Shown here: piece after piece, positions 1 through 8,573 of the stretch
Numbering within the stretch: position 1 is the stretch's first letter
Layout of the letters: each line of letters starts with the position of its first letter
Source of the DNA: Humimonas sp964465015
GTDB taxonomy: Bacteria > Gemmatimonadota > Gemmatimonadetes > Palauibacterales > Palauibacteraceae
DNA length: 64,000 nucleotides
NCBI GenBank assembly: GCA_964465015.1
Contig: CAYXHP010000150.1
Coordinates: forward strand, 32,404-96,403
Direction of reading: 5' to 3'
Notes under the pieces: model-generated
Told to the model about the DNA's origin: nothing
The model's input: the letters and a program-made list of their open reading frames with translations, nothing else
Databases searched by the model: none
Translations under genes and position numbers: made by a program

Positions 1-662
1 TCGGCCCCGGTGAAGGCGCCCTTCTCGTGCCCGAACAGCTCGCTCTCGACCAGGCTCTCGGGGAGCGCGGCGCTGTTCACGGGCACGAAGGGCGCGTCCG
101 CCGGACGACCCAGCTCGTGGAGCCGCCTGGCCACGAGCTCCTTGCCGGTCCCGCTCTCTCCCAGGACGAGGACGGGACTCGGGATCGGCGCCAGCCGCGC
201 GATCCTCTCCTTGAGCTCCAGCATGGGGGCGGCGGTCCCCAGGAGGCCGGCGTCTTCATCCAGCCGCTCCCGAAGGCGCGCCACCTCACCGGCCAGCCGC
301 CCCCGCTCCACGGCGCCCCGGATCTCCTCCACCACGCGGCGCATCGGCTCGGACTTGTCGATGAAACCGTACGCGCCCAGGCGGATGGCCCGGGCGCAGC
401 GGTCGAAGTCGCCCGTCCCGGTGTAGACGATGACCGGCACCTCGCGCTCCTCGCGGGCGAGGGCGGTGAGCACGTCGAAACCGTCCACGCCGGGCATCTC
501 GAGGTCGAGGATCACGCAGTCCACGGCCTCCGCCGCCAGGAGCTCGAGCGCCTCACGGCCGCCGGTGGCCACCAGGGTGTGGAAGTCGCCCAGCCGGCGC
601 AGGTCGTAGGCATATTGCTCGGCGACGGCCGACACGTCGTCCACCACGAGGACGCGCGTCAC
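1..662 (-). CDS. NtrC-family sigma-54 response regulator, 3' part cut by window edge
   Basis: Partial: 220 N-terminal residues are inside the window. The start is a GTG at 662-660 overlapping the TGA of the upstream kinase gene (GTGA). A receiver domain fills residues 1-120, with the acidic pair D8-D9, phospho-acceptor D53 in LDLEMPG and K103 in GFIDKSE. An AAA+ sigma-54 interaction domain begins near residue 135, with Walker A GESGTGKE (168-175) and the sigma-54 contact loop GAFTGA (215-220) exactly where the sequence stops. This family activates sigma-54 promoters after phosphorylation. The C-terminal Fis-type DNA-binding domain is expected outside the window. The partner is almost certainly the adjacent kinase. 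Confidence 0.93.
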   Translation of the reverse strand, partial: MTRVLVVDDVSAVAEQYAYDLRRLGDFHTLVATGGREALELLAAEAVDCVILDLEMPGVDGFDVLTALAREEREVPVIVYTGTGDFDRCARAIRLGAYGFIDKSEPMRRVVEEIRGAVERGRLAGEVARLRERLDEDAGLLGTAAPMLELKERIARLAPIPSPVLVLGESGTGKELVARRLHELGRPADAPFVPVNSAALPESLVESELFGHEKGAFTGA

Positions 663-2488
663 GCGTCCTCCTCGACCGCCGGAAGGTCGATGGTGAAGCG
701 GGCACCTTCTCCCGGCCGACTTTCGACCTCGATCGTTCCCTCCATGTCGGTGACCAGGCGCCGGACGATCGCCAGGCCGAGCCCGGCGCCCTCCTCCCGC
801 GTCGTGTAGAACTCCTCGAACACGCGCGACCGCTGATCCTGGTCCATGCCGGGCCCCGTGTCCGCCACCTCCAGTCGGACTCGCCCCGGATCGGGACTCG
901 AGCCGACCCGCACGACCACCTCGCCCCCCTCCCCGTCCATGCTTTCGATGGCGTTCCGAACCAGGTTCTCGAGGATGCGCCGCACGGCCACCGGGTCGGC
1001 CAGCGCCGGCGGCGCGGCCTCGTCCGTGTCGGCCCGCACGTCACCGCCGCGCTCGGCCGCGGCGCCGGCGGCGTCGGCCGCCACGCGCCGCGCCAGGGCG
1101 GCCACGTCGCAGGGCCGGGACGCCGGACGGGAAGAGAGCCTGGCGTAGCGCGTGGCCAGCGTCTCCAGGTAGCCGAGCCCACCCTCCAGGGAACCTCTAC
1201 GCTCCTCGAACACCTCGGCCAGTCGGGACGGGTGCTCGCGCGCCACCTCGGACAGGTGCCGGACGACGTGGCGGAGCGGCGTGAGCCCGTTGCGGACGTC
1301 GTGGTTCACCTGGCGCGCGATCTCGCCCAGGGTGGCGCGGCGCTCCGCGTCACGAAGGCGGACGGCCCCCGCGCGGATTCGCCCGGTGAGCGCCTCGAGG
1401 CCGCGGGCCAGCACGCCGATCTCGTCCCGGCGCCCGGTCGGGAAGCTCACCTCCAGCCGCTCGAGGTCCAGCCGCGCGGTGCGGCGCGCCAGGTCGGCCA
1501 GGGGCCGGCTGAGCCGCGTCGCGGCCCACAGTCCGAACAGCAAGGCCGCGGCGGCCACCACGAGGAGCGCGGCCAGGAACCAGAGGTCGATCTGGCGGCG
1601 CAGCGATCGGAGCGGCGCCAGCGACCGGACCACGCTCAGGCGGGCCACGTCCGCCGCACCGGCCGCCGCGCCGGGAGCCACCCGTCCCGCTGCCGCGCTC
1701 CCCTCGGGGCCGCGACCCGCCAGGGTGAAGTCCACGAACGGCAGCGTCACCTCCTCGACCACCGCATCGGCGTCCTCCGGGTCCCCGGACGCGGCCGGAC
1801 CTCCTGCCGCACGCTCCGCCCCCGGTCCAGTCGGCGGGCCGACCGACGGAGGAGATGCGGCGTCGCCCGGCACGTCCAGCACCAGGCGTACGGCCCCGCC
1901 CGGCGCGAGACCGGCGAGGAAGGCCGAATCCACGGCGACGCCGCCCACGAGCGTCAGGGGCCGGGTTGCGACGCGGACGTCGGCCTCCGCCGCCAGCGCG
2001 AGGACGGGCCCGGAAGGTGTCGGCGCCCGGACGAGGGCCTCGCCCCCGGCCGCGGCCGAGATGCGCTCCGCCACGCCGGGCTCCCGGCGGTCGTACTCGT
2101 TCCGGAAGTGGCCCGAGCTCAGGATGCGCCCGTCGGCTTCCTGGAGCTGCAGCACGGCCAGCCCCGCGAGCCTCATGGCGCGGCCGGCGTAGTCCAGGAG
2201 GTAGCCGCGATCGACCCCGGAGCGGTCGGCGAGCGCCCGGCGCAGCCGGTTGTCGAGCTCGGCAGCCTCGGCCATGGCCGCCAGCCGCGACCGGACGTCG
2301 TGGCCGTCGCGCGCCAGCTCCGTCCGGATGTCGGCGGCCAGGTCCCGCGTCTCCTGTCGGTAGCGGCCGGTGAGATCGGAGCGCACGCGGGCCCGGACGC
2401 CGAGTCCGAACACCAGGAGGGGAGCCAGCGACAGCGCCGCCAGCGCCGCGGCCAGTCGAGTCCGGAAGCTCCGGGCCGGGCCACTCAC
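659..2488 (-). CDS. membrane sensor histidine kinase, NtrY/NtrB-like
   Basis: 609 aa from a GTG at 2488 that overlaps the stop of the solute-binding gene (GTGA). A first membrane segment lies near residues 9-30 and a second near 300-322. About 270 extracytoplasmic residues between them form the sensor region; no PAS or Cache motif is obvious. A HAMP-like stretch follows. The dimerisation/phosphoacceptor helix carries His near residue 396 in the context NHDVRNGLTPL, an unusual form of the usual H-E/D-I/L-R/K-N-P-L box. The ATPase domain has N-box NLVRNAIESM, G1 DTGPGM and F/G2 box EEFYTTREEGAGLGLAI. It should phosphorylate the downstream NtrC-type regulator, and its gene order implies input from the lipoprotein. 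Confidence 0.9.
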   Translation of the reverse strand: MSGPARSFRTRLAAALAALSLAPLLVFGLGVRARVRSDLTGRYRQETRDLAADIRTELARDGHDVRSRLAAMAEAAELDNRLRRALADRSGVDRGYLLDYAGRAMRLAGLAVLQLQEADGRILSSGHFRNEYDRREPGVAERISAAAGGEALVRAPTPSGPVLALAAEADVRVATRPLTLVGGVAVDSAFLAGLAPGGAVRLVLDVPGDAASPPSVGPPTGPGAERAAGGPAASGDPEDADAVVEEVTLPFVDFTLAGRGPEGSAAAGRVAPGAAAGAADVARLSVVRSLAPLRSLRRQIDLWFLAALLVVAAAALLFGLWAATRLSRPLADLARRTARLDLERLEVSFPTGRRDEIGVLARGLEALTGRIRAGAVRLRDAERRATLGEIARQVNHDVRNGLTPLRHVVRHLSEVAREHPSRLAEVFEERRGSLEGGLGYLETLATRYARLSSRPASRPCDVAALARRVAADAAGAAAERGGDVRADTDEAAPPALADPVAVRRILENLVRNAIESMDGEGGEVVVRVGSSPDPGRVRLEVADTGPGMDQDQRSRVFEEFYTTREEGAGLGLAIVRRLVTDMEGTIEVESRPGEGARFTIDLPAVEEDA

Positions 2489-4122
2489 CGGCTCCCCCCG
2501 CCGGAGCCCGGGCCGGCCCGGGAGAGCAGGGGCGTCCCATCCCAGTCGACCGACAGGGCGGTCACGCCGTGGCGTACGAAGAGCCCCGGGCGCGTGTCCA
2601 CGAGCGGCACGAGAGCCCCCCCACTCTCCAGCCACGGGAGCGCCCGCTCGAGAGCCCCGCGCGCCGCGCAGGGCGCCAGGACCCTGCGGGGGAGAGACAC
2701 CACGTAGGCGGGATCCTCCGCGCCGCGAGCCGAGGCGGTCAGCACCTCGGGAACCAGCGGCGACGAGCGCCATGCGGCGTCCGGGGACGCCCCCAGCAGC
2801 CGCTGCACCTCGGCGCCGATCGAATCGGAGCCCGCCGGGCCCGAGGCGAGGGCCACGAGCCGGTCCGCCAGGTCCCGGGCGGCCGGGTCTCCGAGGGGAT
2901 AGGCGAGCCTGAGCGGCCCCGCGCGGCGCCCCGACGCCACCGCGCCTTCCGGCCGGACGCGTAACCCGGCCGCGGCCGCCGCGACCCGCCCCCGCGCCTC
3001 CCGGGTACCCGCCCCGGGCGCGGCGGAGCTCCCCGACGGCGCTCCCGCGTCGCAGACGGCCCGGCGCCATCCGATGGGGTCGGCGGGCACCGCCCTCCCG
3101 CGCACCGCGTCCCGGGCCAGCGAGGCTCGCAGCGCGACGAGGGCTTCCGCCCCCTCGGCGGGGGCGGCCGTGGCGCCCGGAACGGCCAGGGCGTAGACGC
3201 GGTCCCGGGGGACGGGCAAGACCTCGTAGTCCGGGAGGCTGGCCGCGTAGTCGGCGGCGCGCCGGTCGGGATCGACCAGGAGGTCCACGCCGGCGTCCAG
3301 CAGATCGCGCTCGTCCCGGTCCGGGGGCACGGTCAGAAGGCGCCAGGTCGAGAGCGCCCGCCCCCCGGTCGGCGCGGGAGCGGGAAGAAGGAGGAGCGCC
3401 ACCGAGTCGCCGGTCGGGTCCCCCGGCCGGAAGGGTCCGCTCCCGAGCGGCCAGGAGCCCGGCCCGGCTCGGAGCACCGAGAGCCCGGGCTCGGCGAAGG
3501 CCGACGGCGGGGTCGGGCCGGAGAAGAAGGCCACGAGAGTGGATGCGTCCTCGACGCGCGTGCTGTCGGGAAGGACGGGCGGCGGCCGCGCGGAGGCGCT
3601 CCCGAACGCTCCCTCTCCGACGCCGGGACCGCTTCGTTCTCTCTCCTCCGAGAGTCGGCGCCAGCTCCACGCGACATCTCCCGCCGTCACCTGCGTGCCG
3701 TCCCAGAACCGGGCATCCGGCCGCAGGCGGAAGGTGAAGCGGCGGCCCTCGTCGGACGCGCTCCACGAGGCGGCGAGGCCGCGGTGGAGTCCGCCCCGGC
3801 AGTCCACGCGAATCAGGGTCTCGTACAGCTGGCGGAAGACGAGACGCTCGGCGGCGTTCCTGGCGTACGGAACGTCGCGAGGGCGCACCGCGCCGGCGAC
3901 GGCCACGGTCAGGGTTCCGGGGCGGGCCGGGAGGAGGGACTCGGACGGGCATTCCGGCTGCCCGGCCGTCCCGACGGCGATCCAGTTCCCCGGCCCTCCC
4001 GCCGCGCCCGATGGGGCCGGTTCGGCCGGTCCCGCGGGGGGACCACCCGCTGACGCGCAGGCGGCCAACGCGGCCATCCCGGCCGCGGCCGAGACGCGCC
4101 GGATCCGCGACATCATCCTCAC
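2485..4122 (-). CDS. ABC-type extracellular solute-binding lipoprotein (family 5-like)
   Basis: 545 aa if begun at GTG 4122; ATGs at 4116 and 4113 are alternatives and change little. The N terminus is a lipoprotein signal with lipobox LAAC (Cys near residue 22). The next 100 residues resemble peptide/nickel-binding proteins: a module around LYETLIRVD, then LAASW, then FTFRLRPDARFWDGTQVTAGDV. The C terminus (VPLVDTR, VDWDGTP) also fits that family, while the middle is poorly recognisable. No permease or ATPase gene lies beside it. Instead the histidine kinase follows with a 4-bp overlap, so it may present a ligand to the kinase rather than to a transporter (inference). Confidence 0.78.
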   Translation of the reverse strand: MRMMSRIRRVSAAAGMAALAACASAGGPPAGPAEPAPSGAAGGPGNWIAVGTAGQPECPSESLLPARPGTLTVAVAGAVRPRDVPYARNAAERLVFRQLYETLIRVDCRGGLHRGLAASWSASDEGRRFTFRLRPDARFWDGTQVTAGDVAWSWRRLSEERERSGPGVGEGAFGSASARPPPVLPDSTRVEDASTLVAFFSGPTPPSAFAEPGLSVLRAGPGSWPLGSGPFRPGDPTGDSVALLLLPAPAPTGGRALSTWRLLTVPPDRDERDLLDAGVDLLVDPDRRAADYAASLPDYEVLPVPRDRVYALAVPGATAAPAEGAEALVALRASLARDAVRGRAVPADPIGWRRAVCDAGAPSGSSAAPGAGTREARGRVAAAAAGLRVRPEGAVASGRRAGPLRLAYPLGDPAARDLADRLVALASGPAGSDSIGAEVQRLLGASPDAAWRSSPLVPEVLTASARGAEDPAYVVSLPRRVLAPCAARGALERALPWLESGGALVPLVDTRPGLFVRHGVTALSVDWDGTPLLSRAGPGSGGGSR

Positions 4123-4187
4123 GCGTTCCGCCTACCCCGGGCGGCCTTCGACTTGCCCGCGGGCCGGGCGGCCGCTAGCCGTCGGCC

Positions 4188-5651
4188 ATGGCCCTCGAGC
4201 GCTATCTCGATCTCGTTCCCGAGCCGCGGCGGTTCCTGGAGGCCGTCGCCCGCCCCGAGCCCACGACCGTGCGGATCCGCGCCGGGCGGGCGGCCGCCGC
4301 CGAGGTCCTCGAGGACCTGCGGTCCGGCGGCTTCGTCCTCGAAGCGGTGCCGGGGCTGGACGACGTCTACCACGTGAGGGAGGCGCCGCGGGCCGTCAGT
4401 CGGACCCTGCAGCACTGGCGGGGCGACTTCTACATCCAGCAGGCCAGCACCGCCGTCGCCGCCCCGGCACTCGGACCGCGGCCCGGGGAACGGGTGCTCG
4501 ACCTGTGCGCGGCGCCCGGCGGCAAGACCACTCACCTGTCGGACCTCATGGGGGAGCGAGGCTGCCTGGTCGCGGCCGACCGGAGCGAGAAGCGCATCCG
4601 CGCCCTCCTCGGCAACGTCTACCGGCTGCTCCACGCCGGCGTGCTGGTCGTGGCCGCCGACGGCCGGCACTTCCCGTCGGGAGCGCTCTTCGACCGCGTG
4701 CTGGTCGATGCACCCTGCTCGGGCGAGGGGAACGTCCGGCGCCAGGGAGGCGAGGTGGACGCGCCCACCGACAGCTACCACGAATACGCCACCTCCCTGC
4801 AGACGTCGCTCCTGCGGCGGGCGATCGAGCTCACGAGGCCGGGCGGCACGATCCTGTACTCCACGTGCACGTTCGCCCCCGAGGAGAACGAGGCGGTCGT
4901 CGACGCGATCCTCCAGGAGCTTCCCGTGCACCTGGAGCCGCTCCCGCTGGACCTCCCGCACGCCCCGGGGCTGACCGGGTTCGAGGGCCGCCGCTACGAT
5001 CCGTCCCTCCAGCTGGCCTGGCGCATCTATCCCCATCACCTCGACTCCGGAGGACTCTTCCTGGCCCGCCTGCGCAGGGAGGGCGGGCTCGACGAGGGAA
5101 CCGACCGCGAAGGCTGGACCCCGGTACCGCCCGCCTTCCCGGGAGAGGAAGGCGCCGTCGGGGAGGGCGCACGTCGGGTGACGGACGGACTCCGACGCCT
5201 GGAGGCGAGCTTCGAGATCCCCGAAGCCCGGCTCGCGGAGGCGGGCTGGATGGCGCGTGGCGACAGCCTGTGGGGACACCGTCTGGACGCGTGGCCACTC
5301 GAGGCGTGGGAAGGCTCCGACGCGTGGCGGTTCGTGTCGCTGGGCGTCCGGGTCATGCGAGAGGACAGGAGATACGGGTTTCGGCCCACGAACGACGGGC
5401 TCCGCTGGCTGGGGCCGGATCTGGCCCGCCGCGTCGTGGCGTTCGGGCGCGAGGACTGCCTCCGCCTCCTGGAGGGAGCGCCGCTCGCGGCCAGAGTCCC
5501 GGGCGGGAACGGCAACGTGGCGCTGGCACTCGAGGACCGGGTGGTCGGCCGGGGCGTGCTCCGCGATGGCGTGGTCCGCTCCGAGATCCCGCGCGCTCGG
5601 GCGCGGCCGCTTCGGGAGATCCTCATGGCCGACCTCGGATACAGCCGGTAG
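4188..5651 (+). CDS. RsmB/RsmF-type 16S rRNA (cytosine-C5)-methyltransferase
   Basis: 487 aa. The SAM-binding motif LDLCAAPGGKTTHL sits near residues 103-116. The two functional cysteines are in DAPCSGEG (motif IV) and STCTFAPEENE (motif VI), as in NOP2/RsmB/RsmF enzymes that methylate C5 of cytosine in rRNA. The roughly 190 residues after the catalytic domain match the RsmF-type C-terminal extension (PUA-like, RNA binding) rather than RsmB, which carries an N-terminal NusB domain absent here. It is divergent from the sensor operon with a 65-bp gap and is followed after 9 bp by ftcD, so the two are probably co-transcribed. The exact target base cannot be read from sequence. Confidence 0.9.
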   Translation: MALERYLDLVPEPRRFLEAVARPEPTTVRIRAGRAAAAEVLEDLRSGGFVLEAVPGLDDVYHVREAPRAVSRTLQHWRGDFYIQQASTAVAAPALGPRPGERVLDLCAAPGGKTTHLSDLMGERGCLVAADRSEKRIRALLGNVYRLLHAGVLVVAADGRHFPSGALFDRVLVDAPCSGEGNVRRQGGEVDAPTDSYHEYATSLQTSLLRRAIELTRPGGTILYSTCTFAPEENEAVVDAILQELPVHLEPLPLDLPHAPGLTGFEGRRYDPSLQLAWRIYPHHLDSGGLFLARLRREGGLDEGTDREGWTPVPPAFPGEEGAVGEGARRVTDGLRRLEASFEIPEARLAEAGWMARGDSLWGHRLDAWPLEAWEGSDAWRFVSLGVRVMREDRRYGFRPTNDGLRWLGPDLARRVVAFGREDCLRLLEGAPLAARVPGGNGNVALALEDRVVGRGVLRDGVVRSEIPRARARPLREILMADLGYSR

Positions 5652-5660
5652 CTTCGCGGC

Positions 5661-6602
5661 ATGTCTCCATCGGGTCCCCTGGTCGAATGCGTCCCCAACG
5701 TGAGCGAGGGCCGCGATCCGGCCGTCCTCGACGCGATCGCTTCCGCGCTGCGCTCGGTGGACGAAGTGGCCCTGCTCGACGTGGACCCGGATCGGTGGCA
5801 CCACCGGACCGTCTACACCTTCGCGGGGCCCGCCGAGCCCGTCGCGGAGGCGGCCTTCCGGCTGGTCCGGGAGGCCTCCGAACGCATCGACCTCTCGCGG
5901 CACCAGGGCGAGCATCCCCGGATCGGGGCGGCGGATGTCGTTCCGTTCGTACCGCTGCGCGGGCTGGACCTGGGCCCACTGGAGGCCGCGGGCATGGACG
6001 TGTGCGTGGAGCTGGCCGGCCGCGTGGGCCAACGCGTGGCCGACGAGCTCGGAGTGCCGGTCTACCTGTACGGACGGGCCGCCCGGCGACCCGAGAGGTC
6101 CGTCCCCGCCCCGTTTCGGCGCGGCGGATTCGAGGCGCTCCGCGAGGCGATCGCCACCGACGCGGACCGCGCGCCGGACCTCGGTCCCGCCCGCGTCCAT
6201 CCCTCGGCCGGGGCTTCCGCGATCGGCGCCCGCGAGATCCTGGTGGCGTTCAACCTCCTGCTGGACACCGACGACGTCGACGTGGCCTCCCGGGTCGCAC
6301 GCCGCATCCGGCAGTCGAGCGGAGGCCTGCCGCGCGTCCAGGCCCTCGGCTTCCGGGTGGCGGGTCGGGCCCAGGTCTCCACGAATCTGCTGGACGTTGA
6401 TGTCTCCCCTCCGGCGAGGGTGTTCGAGGCCGTCGCCCGGGCGGCCGCTCGTCTGGGCGCCAGGATCGTCTCGAGCGAGGTCGTGGGTCTCGCGCCCGAG
6501 CGCTGCCTGCCGCCGGACGCCGAGACGTCCCTCCTCCTCGATGCGCCGCGGGAGCGCCGGCTGCTCGAGCCCCGGATCCGGGCCGCGTTCGGCGCGGCCT
6601 GA
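5661..6602 (+). CDS. ftcD: glutamate formimidoyltransferase
   Basis: 313 aa, starting ATG at 5661. The N terminus VECVPNVSEGRD is the family signature, and the conserved HHRTVYTF segment carries the likely catalytic His. The length fits a stand-alone formiminotransferase domain without the cyclodeaminase fused in animals. The reaction transfers the formimino group between N-formiminoglutamate and tetrahydrofolate, linking histidine breakdown to one-carbon metabolism. No hut gene or cyclodeaminase (fchA) lies nearby, so the pathway context is open. It converges on the dioxygenase gene downstream. Confidence 0.93.
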   Translation: MSPSGPLVECVPNVSEGRDPAVLDAIASALRSVDEVALLDVDPDRWHHRTVYTFAGPAEPVAEAAFRLVREASERIDLSRHQGEHPRIGAADVVPFVPLRGLDLGPLEAAGMDVCVELAGRVGQRVADELGVPVYLYGRAARRPERSVPAPFRRGGFEALREAIATDADRAPDLGPARVHPSAGASAIGAREILVAFNLLLDTDDVDVASRVARRIRQSSGGLPRVQALGFRVAGRAQVSTNLLDVDVSPPARVFEAVARAAARLGARIVSSEVVGLAPERCLPPDAETSLLLDAPRERRLLEPRIRAAFGAA

Positions 6603-6619
6603 GGCCCCCCACGAAGCAC

Positions 6620-6640
6620 GCCGGCGGCGGAAGCGCCGGC
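6620..6640. terminator. GC hairpin between convergent genes
   Basis: A perfect 7-bp stem (arms 6620-6626 and 6634-6640) closes a 7-nt loop between the converging ftcD and dioxygenase genes. There is no T tract, so it is a candidate bidirectional terminator from position and symmetry only. Confidence 0.4.
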
Positions 6641-6677
6641 CGGCCCTCTCGCGCCGGGATTCGCCGCCCGGCCGCGG

Positions 6678-7640
6678 CTAGCGGGTCGCTGCGGGCGGCT
6701 CGAGCGGAGGCAGGGCGGCCTCGATGGCGCCGCGCCGCTCCTCGAGCCACGGCGGCAGGATCAGCCGGCTCCCCAGCTCCTCCACGGCCTCGTCTCGACC
6801 GAAGCCCGGCCCCGCGGTCGCCAGCTCGAACAGGACGCCGCCGGGCTCACGGAAGTAGACCGATCGGAACCAGAAACGGTCGATGGGCTCGGTGGCCCGG
6901 AGACCCGCGGCCAGGACGCGCTCCCGCACCGCCGCCTGCTCGTCGTCGTCTTCGACGAGGAAAGCCACGTGGTGGACGCCGCCCGTGCCCCACCTGCCCT
7001 GGCGCGCGCCCGGCGCCTCCCGCACCTCCAGCCAGCGGCCCGCTCCGCCTCCCTCCACGCCGTAGCGCCACCACCCATCCGACTCGCCCGCCTCGCGGAA
7101 GCCGAGCACATCCTCCAGGACGCGGCCGGTGGCGCCCCCATCCCGCACCACCAGTCTCACTCCGTGCATGCCGCGGAGCTGTCGGTCCGGGGAGACCGGT
7201 CCGGCGGTCCACGGCTCCCACGCGCGCTCATCGTCGGTCTCGACGAGTGCCAGCCGCTGGCCGTGCGGATCGCGGAAGGGGAGGACCGGCTGGCCGAAGC
7301 GCAGCTCGCGGCGACCGGCCCGGATGCCGGCGTCGGCCAGACGCTCACGCCACCAGTCGAGACTCCCGGACGGCACCCCGAACTGGACCTCCTGCGCCTG
7401 GCCGGCGCCCTCGAGCACGGGGTCCATGTCGGGCCAGGGGAAGAACGTGAGATCGGTGCCGGGCGTCCCCACAGCGTCCGCGTAGAACAGGTGATAGCTG
7501 CCGGGCACGTCCTGGTTCACGCTCCGCTTGACCAGGCGGAGGCCCAGCGTGCCGACGTAGAAGTCCAGGTTCTCCTGGGGCTCGGAGGCGATGGCGGTGA
7601 CGTGGTGAAGACCGTGGACTCCCGTGCCGCTGGATGCCAT
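6678..7640 (-). CDS. VOC-family ring-cleaving dioxygenase (MhqO/LinE-like)
   Basis: 320 aa made of two tandem vicinal-oxygen-chelate halves. The first opens with GLHHVTAIA and the second contains GVHHVAFLVED and GGVLFELAT, supplying the two His and one Glu that chelate the metal. The segment LDFYVGTLGLRLVKRSVNQD is typical of the hydroquinone-type MhqA/MhqO/LinE group, which open aromatic rings using Fe(II) and O2. The substrate is not predictable; related enzymes in Bacillus detoxify quinones. It starts at ATG 7640 with a GGGAG-type ribosome site about 9 nt upstream and stands alone. Confidence 0.87.
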   Translation of the reverse strand: MASSGTGVHGLHHVTAIASEPQENLDFYVGTLGLRLVKRSVNQDVPGSYHLFYADAVGTPGTDLTFFPWPDMDPVLEGAGQAQEVQFGVPSGSLDWWRERLADAGIRAGRRELRFGQPVLPFRDPHGQRLALVETDDERAWEPWTAGPVSPDRQLRGMHGVRLVVRDGGATGRVLEDVLGFREAGESDGWWRYGVEGGGAGRWLEVREAPGARQGRWGTGGVHHVAFLVEDDDEQAAVRERVLAAGLRATEPIDRFWFRSVYFREPGGVLFELATAGPGFGRDEAVEELGSRLILPPWLEERRGAIEAALPPLEPPAATR

Positions 7641-7940
7641 GGCGTGCTCTCCCGCTCCTTCGGTTCGTGGAACCGGCCCGGTCGTCCGCGTACAGGTGGC
7701 CGGAGGTCAGGCATACACCGCAGGCGGCGCGGAGGACCGACGCGCTCCCCACAGCGCGTGGCGCCCGCCTCCCCACGCCGCCCTAAGCCGATTCCCGACA
7801 GCCCGGGCGTGGAACGGCGAGTAGCATCAGCCTGGGATGGTCGGCCCGGTCGTATGGTCGCCGGGCGCGGTCCCGAATCTCCGGCGCGGCCGAAGTGGAG
7901 TCGCGGCACGGGGGCGCAGGACGCGAGCGGGAGGTGATCG
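7641..7940. other. 300-bp divergent intergenic region
   Basis: The region between the dioxygenase start and the small secreted protein must hold both promoters. I see no credible gene, hairpin or operator palindrome in it. Short open frames here are reverse-strand artefacts of high GC. Confidence 0.6.
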
Positions 7941-8456
7941 ATGAGCGGCGCGTGGAGGTGGACCGCCATGGCGTGGATCCTCGCGGGAGGCTGGGCCTGC
8001 GCGAGCGCGGCACCGGCCGTGCCGATGACGGGCGAGCTCTCGGCGATCGGCTCCCTCTCGGGCCGCTGGGCCGGCCGCTACGAGAGCCGCTCGACCGGGC
8101 GGTACGGCTCGATCGCCTTCCAGCTCGAGGCGGGACGCGACACGGCCCGGGGGGAGGTGCAGATGATCCCGGCCGGCCGCGCCGAGCCGCTGAACCGGAT
8201 GGATGGCTACAGGGGCGTGCGGGCCGAGGACAACCGCTCTCCCCGCTTCCTCACTATCCGCTTCGTGGGGGTGGCCGGAGGGTCGGTGCGCGGCTCTCTC
8301 GATCCCTACCTGGACCCGGACACCGGGCTCGTCCTCCTCACCAGCTTCCGTGGCGTGGTGCGCGGAGACTCGATCGTGGGCACCTTCGAGTCCAGGTCGG
8401 AGCGCTCGGGGGTGCTCTCCACCGGACGCTGGTGGGTGGCCCGGCGCGCGCCGTAG
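7941..8456 (+). CDS. small secreted protein of unknown function
   Basis: 171 aa, ATG at 7941 with GGGAGG 8 nt upstream. The N terminus has a hydrophobic stretch ending GGWACASAAPA, so it is exported; the Cys is not in a canonical lipobox, and either signal peptidase could act. The mature part is rich in alternating hydrophobic and charged residues (GRWAGRYES, GRDTARGEVQMI, GSVRGSLDPY, VRGDSIVGTFES), resembling a small beta-barrel fold. No known family is recognised. It is a single gene convergent with the esterase gene. Confidence 0.75.
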   Translation: MSGAWRWTAMAWILAGGWACASAAPAVPMTGELSAIGSLSGRWAGRYESRSTGRYGSIAFQLEAGRDTARGEVQMIPAGRAEPLNRMDGYRGVRAEDNRSPRFLTIRFVGVAGGSVRGSLDPYLDPDTGLVLLTSFRGVVRGDSIVGTFESRSERSGVLSTGRWWVARRAP

Positions 8457-8524
8457 CGGCGACCGGCCCGGCTCGCCGGGGCCACGGCAGCTCCGGCGCG
8501 CCCCCTCACCTTCCACGTGCCGGG

Positions 8525-8558
8525 GAGCGTAGGCCGACCACGCGGGCGGCCGACGCTC
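8525..8558. terminator. hairpin between convergent genes
   Basis: A 12-bp stem with one mismatch (arms 8525-8536 and 8547-8558) and a 10-nt loop lies 3' of both the small secreted protein and the esterase. There is no T tract. Confidence 0.5.
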
Positions 8559-8573
8559 CGGGCATCGTGCCTC

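Noticed and set aside
659..3952. A 1097-residue open frame in the kinase region
   Set aside because: Only the part from GTG 2488 has kinase sequence. The rest is the solute-binding gene read in another frame, kept open by high GC.
4119..6200. A 693-residue minus-strand open frame opposite the rRNA methyltransferase and ftcD
   Set aside because: It is antisense to two genes with full motif sets and shows low-complexity composition.
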